Origin: Streptomyces sp. RB17
Lineage (GTDB): Bacteria; Actinomycetota; Actinomycetes; Streptomycetales; Streptomycetaceae
DNA length: 64,000 nt
Direction: 5' to 3'
Assembly (NCBI RefSeq): GCF_009604455.1
Contig: NZ_WEGL01000006.1
Location: forward strand, 1 to 64,000
A program made the position numbers and the translations under genes. The notes below the pieces were generated by a model that worked only from the letters and a program-made list of their open reading frames with translations, ran no database searches and was not told where the DNA came from. This document shows positions 36,228 to 44,103 of this stretch, one piece after another; the stretch's first letter is position 1, and each line of letters begins with the position of its first letter.

Positions 36228-37178
36228 TTGACGACGTCGAACGCTGCTGTCGGCCTGCCCCTCGGGCGGGGCCTGTTCTATCTGATCATCACCGGTGCCG
36301 CCTGGGGCACCGCCGGCGCCACCGCCTCCCTGGTCTACCGGACCAGTGACATGGGCGCCTTCGGGCTGTCCTTCTGGCGCTGCGCGCTGGGCCTCGTCCT
36401 GCTGCTCGCCGGACGCGGACTGCGCCCGTGGGCCCGCCCGGCCACCGCCGAATCCCTGGCCCGCAGGGCCGGGAAGGTCCTCGCCACCGGCCTCGGCCTG
36501 GCGGTGTTCCAGACGGCCTACTTCGCGGCCGTGGAGTCGACGGGCCTGGCCGTGGCCACCGTCGTCACCCTCGGCGCGGGTCCCGTCCTCATCGCGCTCG
36601 GCGCCCGGCTGCTGCTCGGCGAACGGCTCGGCACCGGCGGGGTGCTGGCCGTCACCGGGGCGCTCGCCGGACTGGCCGTTCTCACCTTCGGTGGCTCGGC
36701 CGCGACCGTACGGCCGGCGGGAGTCCTCCTGGCGCTCGCCTCGGCCGCGGGCTACGGCGCCATGACCCTGCTGACCCGCTGGTGGGGGCGGGCCGGCGGC
36801 ACCGACGCCTCCGACACCACCGTGGGCGCCTTCGCGGTGACCGGCCTGTGCCTCCTGCCGTTCGCCCTGCACGAGGGCCTGCTGCCGCACACCGCCCACC
36901 CGGCGCGGCTGCTGTGGCTCGTGTTCTACATCGCCGCGGTGCCCACCGCCCTCGCGTACGCCCTGTATTTCGCCGGGGCGGCCGTCGTACGGTCCGCCAC
37001 CGTGTCCGTGATCATGCTGCTGGAGCCGGTGACCGCGGCCGTGCTCGCCGTCTGCCTGCTCGGCGAGCGGCTCACGGCGACCACGGCTGTCGGCACCCTG
37101 CTCCTGCTCGGTGCGGTCGCGGGCCTCGCGGTGGGCGAGGCCCGCGGGGGCGGCGGGCGGGAGTCGCTACCGGTGTGA
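36228..37178 (+). CDS. EamA/DMT family transporter (copy 2)
   Basis: A 316-aa permease with about ten transmembrane helices (RGLFYLIITGAAWGTAGATASLVYR; SATVSVIMLLEPVTAAVLAVCLLGERLT). TTG 36228 follows GGAGAG with 6-nt spacing; a GTG at 36204 lies within the hairpin and is less likely. The sequence differs clearly from copy 1. Its 5' leader carries a possible leader peptide and hairpins, so expression may be attenuated. Substrate unknown. Confidence 0.85.
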   Translation: MTTSNAAVGLPLGRGLFYLIITGAAWGTAGATASLVYRTSDMGAFGLSFWRCALGLVLLLAGRGLRPWARPATAESLARRAGKVLATGLGLAVFQTAYFAAVESTGLAVATVVTLGAGPVLIALGARLLLGERLGTGGVLAVTGALAGLAVLTFGGSAATVRPAGVLLALASAAGYGAMTLLTRWWGRAGGTDASDTTVGAFAVTGLCLLPFALHEGLLPHTAHPARLLWLVFYIAAVPTALAYALYFAGAAVVRSATVSVIMLLEPVTAAVLAVCLLGERLTATTAVGTLLLLGAVAGLAVGEARGGGGRESLPV

Positions 37179-37189
37179 CCGTCCGGGGC

Positions 37190-37870
37190 TCACAGGGACT
37201 TCAGATAGTCCGGGAGCTCGACGCCCGGTGCCAGGTCGGCGTTGGGGACCGGCGCGCCGTAGCCCTTCTGCAGCGGGACGACGCCGGCCCAGTGCGGCAG
37301 GGCGAGGTCCTCCGGTTCGTCGTTCGCGCCGCCGGTGCGGACCTTGGCCGAGACCTCGTCCAGGTCCAGCCGGATCACCGCGGTGGCGGCCAGCTCCTTC
37401 TTGTTCGCGGGCCGGGAGTCGGCGACGCGGCCCGGCACGACGTGGTCCACCAGCGCGTCCAGGGCCAGCCGCCGCTCCTCGGGGTCGGTGACCTGGCGGG
37501 CGACGCCGTGCACCACCACGGAGCGGTAGTTGATGGAGTGGTGGAAGGCGGAGCGCGCCAGTACCAGCCCGTCCACGTGCGTGACCGTCAGGCACACCGG
37601 CAGGCCCGGGTCGGTGTCGTTCGTCATCCGCAGCGGGCGGGAACCGGTGGATCCGTGCACGTACAGCCGCTCGCCGACCCGGCCGTACAGGGTCGGCAGC
37701 ACCACCGGGGCGCCGTCGCGGACGAAGCCGAGGTGGCACACGTACCCCTCGTCGAGTATCGCGTGCACCAGTTCCCTGTCGTACGACGCCCGCTCCGCGG
37801 AGCGCGTGGGCACGGTGCGGTCGGTCGGGGTGTAGGCGGCGGCCTGGGTTGCCTCGGTCGTCCCCTGCAT
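37190..37870 (-). CDS. PPOX-class pyridoxamine 5'-phosphate oxidase family protein
   Basis: A 226-aa FMN-binding split-barrel protein. Key segments: AILDEGYVCHLGFVRDGAPVVLPTLYGRVGERLYVHGS, GLVLARSAFHHSINYRSVVVHG. Related proteins bind FMN or F420 and may act on pyridoxal phosphate vitamers or other substrates. GGAGGAACC precedes ATG 37870. It diverges from a MocR regulator, a type that binds PLP, which supports a link to vitamin B6, though this is inference. Confidence 0.86.
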   Translation of the reverse strand: MQGTTEATQAAAYTPTDRTVPTRSAERASYDRELVHAILDEGYVCHLGFVRDGAPVVLPTLYGRVGERLYVHGSTGSRPLRMTNDTDPGLPVCLTVTHVDGLVLARSAFHHSINYRSVVVHGVARQVTDPEERRLALDALVDHVVPGRVADSRPANKKELAATAVIRLDLDEVSAKVRTGGANDEPEDLALPHWAGVVPLQKGYGAPVPNADLAPGVELPDYLKSL

Positions 37871-37911
37871 GACGGTTCCTCCATGGCGAGCATCGGTGAT
37901 CGATGTCGAGC

Positions 37912-37963
37912 CGTATCGACATCCGTATCGACATTCACATTGCACTAGTGCATAATGTTCTTT
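37912..37963 (+). promoter_or_regulatory. MocR promoter and operator
   Basis: CGTATCGACAT occurs twice (37912-37922, 37924-37934). TCGACA (37928-37933), a 17-bp spacer and CATAAT (37951-37956) form a good promoter for the MocR gene; initiation would fall at GTG 37964, giving a leaderless mRNA. The palindrome TGCACTAGTGCA (37941-37952) overlaps the -10 and is a likely MocR site. Confidence 0.65.
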
Positions 37964-39295
37964 GTGCTAGGAGAGTATCCCATCGAAGGGCGGGGCGCAG
38001 CCGAGATCGCGGCCAGCGTCGAGCGCGCGGTCGGCGCCGGTGAGCTGCGGCCGGGCCAATCCCTGCCGCCCATGCGGGAGTTGGCGACCCGGCTCGGGGT
38101 GAACCCCAACACCGTGGCGGCCGCCTACCGCACCCTGCGCGAGCGCGGGGTGATCGAGACGGCCGGCCGCCGGGGCAGCCGGGTCCGGCCCAAGCCGGCC
38201 ACCACCGGCCGTGAGGAACTGCGCGTGGAGGTCCCCGCCGGGGGCCGCGACCTGGCGGCCGGCAACCCCGATCCCGCCCTGCTGCCCCGCCTCGCCCCGG
38301 CCCTCGCCGCGGCGGCGCAGGAGGGCGACCGGCGGCCAGTCCTCTACGGCGACGACCCGGTCGACCCGGACCTCGTCCGCGTGGCCCGCGCCGAACTCGA
38401 CGCCGACGGCGTCCCGGACGGCCCGCTGACCGTGACGTCCGGCTCCCTCGACGCCATCGAGCGCGTCCTCGCCGCACACCTCAGACCGGGCGACGCCGTC
38501 GCCGTCGAGGACCCCGGCTGGGGCAGCGTCCTCGACCTGGTCCCGGCGTTGGGCCTGCACACGTTCCCGGTCGGCATGGACGACGACGGGCCGCGCCCCG
38601 AAGACCTGCGCCGGGCCCTGGAGTCCGGGGCCCGCGCACTGATCGTCACCGACCGCGCGCAGAACCCGACCGGCGCCTCGGTGACCGCCACGCGCGCGCG
38701 TGCCCTGCGCGCGGTCCTGCGCGCGCACCCGCAGACCCTGCTGATCGAGGACGACCACGGCCACGGCATCGTCGACCTCCCGCTGCACCCCCTCGCGGGC
38801 GCGACCCGCCACTGGGCCGTCGTCCGCTCCGCCTCCAAGGCCTACGGCCCCGACCTGCGCGTGGCCGTCCTCGCCGGCGACCCGGTCACCGTCGACCGGG
38901 TACGCGGCCGCCAGCGCCTGGGCCCCGGCTGGGTGAGCCTGCTGCTGCAGCGGGCCGTGGCCCGGCTGTGGTCGCAGGGCGCGGTGGACCGGCCGGCCGT
39001 GGCGAACGCCTACGGCTCACGCAGGGACGCGCTGGTGGACGCGCTCGCGGAACACGGGGTCGTGGCCCACGGCCGCAGCGGCATGAACGTATGGGTACCG
39101 GTCCCCGACGAGACCGGCGCGGTGGCCCGCCTGCTGCAGGCGGGCTGGGCGGTGGCCCCGGGAGCCCGCTTCCGCGTGGCTTCGGCGCCGGGCATCCGCA
39201 TCACCATCTCGGCCCTCACCGAGGAGGACATCAGCCTCCTGGCCGACGCGGTGGCAGCAGCGGTACGACCGTCACCGGCGCGCGTCTATGGCTAG
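37964..39295 (+). CDS. MocR-type regulator (GntR HTH plus aminotransferase-like domain)
   Basis: A 443-aa chimeric regulator. N-terminal GntR winged HTH (IAASVERAVGAGELRPGQSLPPMRELATRLGVNPNTVAAAYRTLRERGVI), a linker, then a fold-type I aminotransferase domain. RSASKAYGPDLRVAVLAGD holds the PLP-binding lysine. MocR proteins use PLP as effector, as PdxR and GabR do. GTG 37964 is preferred because an HrdB-like promoter ends exactly there; ATG 37955 would place the start inside the -10 region. Divergent from a PPOX gene. Confidence 0.9.
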   Translation: MLGEYPIEGRGAAEIAASVERAVGAGELRPGQSLPPMRELATRLGVNPNTVAAAYRTLRERGVIETAGRRGSRVRPKPATTGREELRVEVPAGGRDLAAGNPDPALLPRLAPALAAAAQEGDRRPVLYGDDPVDPDLVRVARAELDADGVPDGPLTVTSGSLDAIERVLAAHLRPGDAVAVEDPGWGSVLDLVPALGLHTFPVGMDDDGPRPEDLRRALESGARALIVTDRAQNPTGASVTATRARALRAVLRAHPQTLLIEDDHGHGIVDLPLHPLAGATRHWAVVRSASKAYGPDLRVAVLAGDPVTVDRVRGRQRLGPGWVSLLLQRAVARLWSQGAVDRPAVANAYGSRRDALVDALAEHGVVAHGRSGMNVWVPVPDETGAVARLLQAGWAVAPGARFRVASAPGIRITISALTEEDISLLADAVAAAVRPSPARVYG

Positions 39296-39307
39296 GGGAC
39301 GCATCAA

Positions 39308-39375
39308 AGGGGCGCGGGGCCGTATCGATATGCGGCTGGGCCCCGTGGGCGCGACAAGCCCCAACGGACCCGGCC
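39308..39375. repeat. Streptomyces dispersed intergenic repeat (copy 1)
   Basis: This GC-rich block contains AGGGGCGCGGGGCCGTATCG followed by ATATGCGGCT and GTGGGCGCGAC. A second copy is found inverted at about 60877-60950. I recognise this as a short dispersed element common between Streptomyces genes. It lies between the convergent MocR and EamA genes, where its hairpins could act as a terminator. Confidence 0.7.
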
Positions 39376-39408
39376 CCGCACTCGCTGACGCGCCCAACGC
39401 CCCTCCCC

Positions 39409-40341
39409 TCAGGCGCTCTTCCGCCGCACCTGAGTAAGCGCGGCCCCCGCGAGAACGATCACCGCCCCCACCGGCGTGGTCCACCGCAACGACTCCCCGA
39501 GAATGGCCACACCCGCACCCGTGGCGATGACCGGAATGAAGTACGTGACCATCTGCGCGGTCGTCGGACCGACCTCGGCGACGAGCCCGTACTGGATCAG
39601 CACCGCCAGCCCCGTGCCCAACGCCCCCAGCGCGGCGATCGCGAGCAGCGGAACCAGCGGGAAACGCGCGGGGAAGCTGGTGAACAACGGCGTCACGACG
39701 GCCAGTTGAAGCGCGGCAAGCATCAGCTGCGCCCCCGTCATCGACAGATGGGAGTTGCCCGTGCCCGCGAGCGTCCGCCGGACATAGATCCAGCCGACCG
39801 GGTAGCTCAGCGACGCCAGCAGCGCCATGGCCGTACCCGTGGCATCCAGACCGTGGAAGCCCTGCCACGCCCCCAGGACCGTCAGGACGCCCAGGAAGCC
39901 GAGCCCGAGCCCGGCCACGCGGACCCGGGTCGGCCGGTCCTCGGAGAGGGCGACCAGGGACAGGGCCATGCCCCACAGGGGCGACGTGGCGTTGCATATG
40001 CCGGCCAGCGTGGACGGGATCGTCAGCTCGGAGTAGGCGAAGAGGGAGAACGGCAGGGCGTTCAGGAAGAACGCGGCGACCGCCATGTGGCCCCACAGCC
40101 GGGCCCCGCGCGGCAGCTTCTCCCGCTTGAAAGCCATCGCTGCCGCCAGTACGGCCGTACCGAACACCAGACGCCCGAGGGTGACCTGGAAGGGCGCGTA
40201 GCCCTCCGTGCCCACCTTGATCAGCAGGAAGCTGAAGCCCCAGATCAGGGACAGGGCGCCGAAGCGGAGTCGCCAGTCGAGGCGGGCGCGGGGACGGGTG
40301 GGGGCCGGGGACTGGGTTCGGGGTGCGGTGACCGTGCTCAT
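39409..40341 (-). CDS. EamA/DMT family transporter (copy 3)
   Basis: A 310-aa permease with about ten transmembrane helices (LRFGALSLIWGFSFLLIKVGTEGYAP; QMVTYFIPVIATGAGVAILGESLRW). It diverges from a LysR gene, which probably regulates it; LysR-EamA pairs commonly control export of amino acids or toxic metabolites. ATG 40341 starts a basic, Pro-rich N-terminus. Not closely similar to copies 1 and 2. Confidence 0.87.
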   Translation of the reverse strand: MSTVTAPRTQSPAPTRPRARLDWRLRFGALSLIWGFSFLLIKVGTEGYAPFQVTLGRLVFGTAVLAAAMAFKREKLPRGARLWGHMAVAAFFLNALPFSLFAYSELTIPSTLAGICNATSPLWGMALSLVALSEDRPTRVRVAGLGLGFLGVLTVLGAWQGFHGLDATGTAMALLASLSYPVGWIYVRRTLAGTGNSHLSMTGAQLMLAALQLAVVTPLFTSFPARFPLVPLLAIAALGALGTGLAVLIQYGLVAEVGPTTAQMVTYFIPVIATGAGVAILGESLRWTTPVGAVIVLAGAALTQVRRKSA

Positions 40342-40415
40342 GGTCTCAAGGATGCTGGGGGCAACCTCGTAGCACAATCGAGATTTCCCACCGGATACCT
40401 CTTAGAATCACTTAC

Positions 40416-41318
40416 ATGTTGAACCTGGAGCGCCTGCGCACCCTGGACGCCCTCGCCCGGCACGGCTCGGTGAGCGCCGCCGCGGACGCGCTGCACGTCA
40501 CCACGTCCGCCGTCTCCCAGCAGCTCGGCAAACTGGAACGCGAGATCGGCCAGCAGCTGCTCGCCAAGAACGGCCGGGGGGTGCGGCTCACGGACGCCGG
40601 CCGGCTGCTGTCGGAGCACGCGGCACGCATCCTGTCGCAGGTCGAGCTCGCCCAGTCCGACCTGGAGGCACATCGCGGGCAGGTCGTCGGCGAGCTCAGG
40701 CTGTCCGCGTTCCCGACCGCCGCACGCGGCCTCTTCCCGGTCGCGCTCGGCGCGCTGCGGGCCGAGCATCCCGGGCTGCGCGTGCGCTCCAGTGAGCTGG
40801 AGCCGGAGCAGGGCATCGCGGCCGTGGTCCGGGGCGATCTCGATCTCGCCGTGGTCCTCGACTGGTACAACAAGCCGATGCCTGTGCCGGACGGCCTGGT
40901 CAAGGCGCCCCTGCTGGACGACCCGGCTGACGTCGCCATGCCCGCCGGGCACCGGCTCGCCGGCCGGGACGAGGTGGACCTCACCGAGTTCGCCGAGGAC
41001 GAGTGGATCACCTGGGGCGAGGGCGAGTTCTGCCACGAGTGGCTGATGTTCACGCTGCGCTCCAAGGGCGTCGAGCCGATCGTCGGCCACCGCGCCGGCG
41101 AGACTCACACCCAGCTCGGCCTCGTCGCCGCGGGACTGGGCGTGTGCATCGCGCCGCTGCTGGGCCGGCACCCGGTCCCGGAGGGCGTGGTCCTCGTACC
41201 GCTCAGGCAGCGGGTGCGCCGGCACGTGTACGTGATCTGGCGAGCGGACGCCGACCGCCGCCCGTCGATCCGGGCGGCGGTGGAGGCCCTGCGCGCGGCG
41301 GCACGGAAGGTCGGCTGA
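40416..41318 (+). CDS. LysR family transcriptional regulator
   Basis: A 300-aa LysR regulator: N-terminal HTH (LERLRTLDALARHGSVSAAADALHVTTSAVSQQLGKLEREIG) and a periplasmic-binding-like effector domain (GELRLSAFPTAARGLFPVAL). The 74-bp intergenic region to the divergent EamA gene should hold its binding site. The effector is unknown but is likely the compound exported by EamA. Confidence 0.92.
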   Translation: MLNLERLRTLDALARHGSVSAAADALHVTTSAVSQQLGKLEREIGQQLLAKNGRGVRLTDAGRLLSEHAARILSQVELAQSDLEAHRGQVVGELRLSAFPTAARGLFPVALGALRAEHPGLRVRSSELEPEQGIAAVVRGDLDLAVVLDWYNKPMPVPDGLVKAPLLDDPADVAMPAGHRLAGRDEVDLTEFAEDEWITWGEGEFCHEWLMFTLRSKGVEPIVGHRAGETHTQLGLVAAGLGVCIAPLLGRHPVPEGVVLVPLRQRVRRHVYVIWRADADRRPSIRAAVEALRAAARKVG

Positions 41319-41328
41319 GCGCCGGACC

Positions 41329-41799
41329 CTACGCCCCGCCCAGCTTGCGGAAGTCCCAGGAGACGATCTTCTCCGGCGTCAGCCGGACCCAGGCGTGGCG
41401 GCCGTCGTGCGGCATCTCGTCCAAGGCGAAGTTCTTCCGCGCGAACAGCGTCTCGGCCGTGTCGAGTTCGGCGCACAGCTCCCCGGTGCGCGGCGCCTCG
41501 CCCACGAACTCCACCCGGCCGGACAGCTCGACGCCGCGCAACTGGTCGTACTCCTCGCCCGAGTCGACCACGACGGCCACCCGCGGATCGCGGTGCAGCT
41601 GCGCCCAGCGCCTGCTGCGCACCACCGAGTACAGCCACAGCGAGGTGCCGTCCCAGGCGAACCACAGCGCGCTGACATGCGGAGTGCCGTCCGGCGAGAC
41701 GGTCGCGACCCGGCAGGTGCGCTGACTGGTGAGGAACTCGTCCAGTTCGCCGGGCGTCATCATGATCTTCCGGCCCCGGCGCTGCTGAGTGACGGTCAT
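41329..41799 (-). CDS. PPOX-class F420/FMN-dependent protein
   Basis: A 156-aa split beta-barrel protein: LTSQRTCRVATVSPDGTPHVSALWFAWDGTSLWLYSVVRSRRWAQLHRDPRVAVVVDSG is typical of the PPOX family containing F420- and FMN-dependent enzymes. This is the second PPOX protein in the window, of a different subfamily. AAGAGGGGG precedes ATG 41799. It is convergent with LysR and divergent from the isochorismatase-like gene. Confidence 0.87.
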   Translation of the reverse strand: MTVTQQRRGRKIMMTPGELDEFLTSQRTCRVATVSPDGTPHVSALWFAWDGTSLWLYSVVRSRRWAQLHRDPRVAVVVDSGEEYDQLRGVELSGRVEFVGEAPRTGELCAELDTAETLFARKNFALDEMPHDGRHAWVRLTPEKIVSWDFRKLGGA

Positions 41800-41854
41800 G
41801 CGGCCCCCTCTTCTCCCACGTCGTGCCAGAGAACTATGGTGTCCTGGTGATCCT

Positions 41855-41869
41855 CTGACATCACGTCAG
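41855..41869. promoter_or_regulatory. Inverted repeat between divergent PPOX and isochorismatase genes
   Basis: CTGAC-N5-GTCAG (41855-41869) is a perfect 5-bp inverted repeat in the 138-bp divergent intergenic region. It may be an operator; no regulator can be named. Confidence 0.4.
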
Positions 41870-41937
41870 AAAAGTGAATGGGTCGGCTGCGATACGGCCC
41901 GGCTTCGAACGGGTCGTCTTCGAAGGGGGCACGCGCC

Positions 41938-42582
41938 ATGCCGTCGTACGCACAGCTCAGCGAACTCCTCGACCCCGCGCACACCGTCCTGCTCACCGTG
42001 GAGTGCCAGCAAGGGGTCGTCGGCCCGGACAGCGCCCTGCCGGAACTCGCCCGCGAGGCCCGATCCTCCGGTGCGCTGCGCAATGTGGCCCGGCTGGTCG
42101 CCGCCGCCCACGAGACCGGCGTCCAGGTCGTCCACGCGATCGCCGAGCGCCGTCCGGACGGGCGGGGCTCGAGCCGCAACGCCCGGCTGTTCCGGGCCGC
42201 CGAACGGCTTCCTGTGCGGCAGCTGTCCGGCACCACCGCGGTCCGTGTCGCGCCCCCCATCGAGGTCTCCGAGGAGGACCTCGTCGTACGCCGGCTGCAC
42301 GGCCTGTCCCCGATCCACGGCACCGACGTCGACGCCCTGCTGCGCAACCTGGGCTGCCGCACGCTCATCGTCACCGGCGTCTCGGCCAACGTGGCGATAC
42401 CCAACGCCGTGTTCGACGCGGTCAACCTGGGCTACACCGCCGTCGTCCCGGCCGACGCCATCGCGGGGGTGCCCGCCGACTACACCCCCGCGATGATCCG
42501 GCACACCCTCGCGCTGGTCGCCACGGTCTCGACCACCGACGAGGTGCTCCGCTGTCTCGAGCGGCCGCGCGGACGGGGCTGA
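41938..42582 (+). CDS. Isochorismatase-fold protein with altered active site
   Basis: A 214-aa cysteine-hydrolase/isochorismatase-fold protein. The usual Asp of the first motif (LLVIDMQ in typical members) is replaced by Glu (LLTVECQQG), and the nucleophilic Cys position reads GVSANVAIPNAVFDAVN with no Cys. PhzD-type isochorismatases also lack the Cys, but the Asp change is less usual. It is therefore unlikely to be an amidase of the nicotinamidase type. ATG 41938 follows GAAGGGGG. Confidence 0.82.
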   Translation: MPSYAQLSELLDPAHTVLLTVECQQGVVGPDSALPELAREARSSGALRNVARLVAAAHETGVQVVHAIAERRPDGRGSSRNARLFRAAERLPVRQLSGTTAVRVAPPIEVSEEDLVVRRLHGLSPIHGTDVDALLRNLGCRTLIVTGVSANVAIPNAVFDAVNLGYTAVVPADAIAGVPADYTPAMIRHTLALVATVSTTDEVLRCLERPRGRG

Positions 42583-42588
42583 GACGGC

Positions 42589-43086
42589 TCAGGCCAGCTT
42601 GATCTCGTCCCCGGAGACGCTGATCTTCGCCGCGGGCAGCGGCTGGGTGGCGGGGCCCTGCTTCACACTGCCGTCCTCGGCGGAGAAGTGACTGTTGTGG
42701 CACGGGCAGACGATCACGCCGTTCGCCACGCTGCCGACCGCGCACCCCTGATGGGTGCACTTGGACGAGAACGCCTTGAACGTGCCCGCCGCCGGCTGCG
42801 TGACGACGACACCCTGGTCCTTGAAGATCTTCCCGCCGCCCTCGGGGATGTCGGCGGTCCTGGCGAGCGCGGCGCCCCCGGCGGAGCCGCCGCTGTTCTG
42901 CGAGGCTCCCGTGGAGCCGGTGGTCCCTGTCGATCCGGCCGAGCCGGACCCGGTGTTGACCGTGTTCGACGAGTTGTCGCCCGAACCGCAGGCGGTCAGC
43001 GCGGCGGCGAGCCCCGCCGCTCCGGCCGCCGCCACGACGGTACGGCGGGCCGGTCCGGCATGGGGCTGGGACGATGCGCTGGTCAT
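42589..43086 (-). CDS. Rieske [2Fe-2S] protein, Tat-exported lipoprotein
   Basis: A 165-aa secreted Rieske protein. The N-terminus has a twin Arg (ARRTVVAAAG), a hydrophobic stretch and the lipobox LTAC; a Ser/Gly/Thr-rich linker follows. The cluster ligands are CTHQGC and CPCHNSHF, followed by SAEDGSVKQGPATQPLP. Such small Rieske proteins occur widely in Streptomyces without a known redox partner. ATG 43086 is preceded by a suitable purine-rich segment. Confidence 0.92.
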   Translation of the reverse strand: MTSASSQPHAGPARRTVVAAAGAAGLAAALTACGSGDNSSNTVNTGSGSAGSTGTTGSTGASQNSGGSAGGAALARTADIPEGGGKIFKDQGVVVTQPAAGTFKAFSSKCTHQGCAVGSVANGVIVCPCHNSHFSAEDGSVKQGPATQPLPAAKISVSGDEIKLA

Positions 43087-43247
43087 GTGGGGTTCCCTTC
43101 CGCGGAGTTTCTCGTGATCCGTCCAGGGGTACGGCGCCCGGGCGCCACCCGTTCAGACGGGCACCCAGATCCTTGCCGTCCGGGCATGAGACGGCCGTAA
43201 GCCACAGCTGTCGGCTCGCTGTCGACCCACCCCACCGGGCCCGCCGG

Positions 43248-43320
43248 CCCCACCTCGCCGAGCCCGCCGCCCCCACCTCGCCGAGCCCGTCGGCCCCACC
43301 CGCTGAAGCTGTCCGCCCCA
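43248..43320. repeat. Imperfect 23-bp tandem repeat
   Basis: CCCCACCTCGCCGAGCCCG occurs at 43248 and again at 43271; a third partial copy begins at 43294 and a fourth CCCCA near 43317. The spacing is 22-23 bp. The array directly precedes the HipA-like gene, so it may affect its promoter, or it may be simple slippage. Confidence 0.6.
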
Positions 43321-43338
43321 CCCCAGTAACCTGGGGCG

Positions 43339-44103
43339 ATGCTCAAGGAAGTCATCGCGACCCGCTATGTCACGCCCCTGCGTGAGGGCGGCTCGCTGCC
43401 GGGGCTCGTCGAGGCCGACGACTTCGGGACCTACGTCCTGAAGTTCACCGGCGCCGGACAGGGCCGCAAGACACTGGTCGCCGAGGTGGTGTGCGGCGAA
43501 CTCGCCCGCCGCCTCGGATTCCGGATGCCCCGGCTGGTCACCGTTCAGCTGGACCCGGTCCTCGGCCTCGGCGAACCCGAACAGCAGGTGCAGGACCTGC
43601 TCAGGTCCAGCGGCGGCACCAACCTCGGCATGGACTTCCTCTCCGGCGCCCTCGGCTACGACCCGCTCGCCTTCCCGGTGAGCCCGGAGGAGGCCGGCCG
43701 GATCGTCTGGTTCGACGCGCTGATCAACAACGTGGACCGGTCCTGGCGCAATCCGAATCTCCTGCTGCACCGCGGCGCGTTGTGGCTCATCGACCACGGC
43801 GCGACGATGATCTGGCACCACAACTGGCCCTCCGCCGAGGCCTCCGCGGCCCGCCCGTACGACGCCTGCGACCACGCCCTCGCCCGCTTCGCCCCGGCCG
43901 TCGCCGCCGCGGCGGCCGAACTGGCTCCCCGGGTCACCGAGGACCTGCTCGCCGAGGTCACCGCCGAGATCCCCGACGCCTGGCTCACCGACGAGCCCGG
44001 CTTCGACACCCCGGACGACCTGCGCCGGGCCTACACACGGCCGCTGCTCGCGCGGGCGGCCGTCATCGCCGAGCGCATCACCGGCATCGAGGGGGCGAAG
44101 TGA
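43339..44103 (+). CDS. HipA-like kinase family protein
   Basis: A 254-aa HipA-like kinase (HipA_2-type). Recognisable parts: GTYVLKFTGAGQGRKTLVAEVVCGELARRLG (nucleotide-binding lysine region), VWFDALINNVDRSWRNPNLL (catalytic Asp/Asn), and LWLIDHGATMIWHHNW (metal-binding Asp). It lacks the N-terminal domain of classical HipA toxins and there is no HipB-like gene. The stop overlaps the next start (GTGA), tying it to the DUF3037 gene. The kinase target is unknown. Confidence 0.86.
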   Translation: MLKEVIATRYVTPLREGGSLPGLVEADDFGTYVLKFTGAGQGRKTLVAEVVCGELARRLGFRMPRLVTVQLDPVLGLGEPEQQVQDLLRSSGGTNLGMDFLSGALGYDPLAFPVSPEEAGRIVWFDALINNVDRSWRNPNLLLHRGALWLIDHGATMIWHHNWPSAEASAARPYDACDHALARFAPAVAAAAAELAPRVTEDLLAEVTAEIPDAWLTDEPGFDTPDDLRRAYTRPLLARAAVIAERITGIEGAK

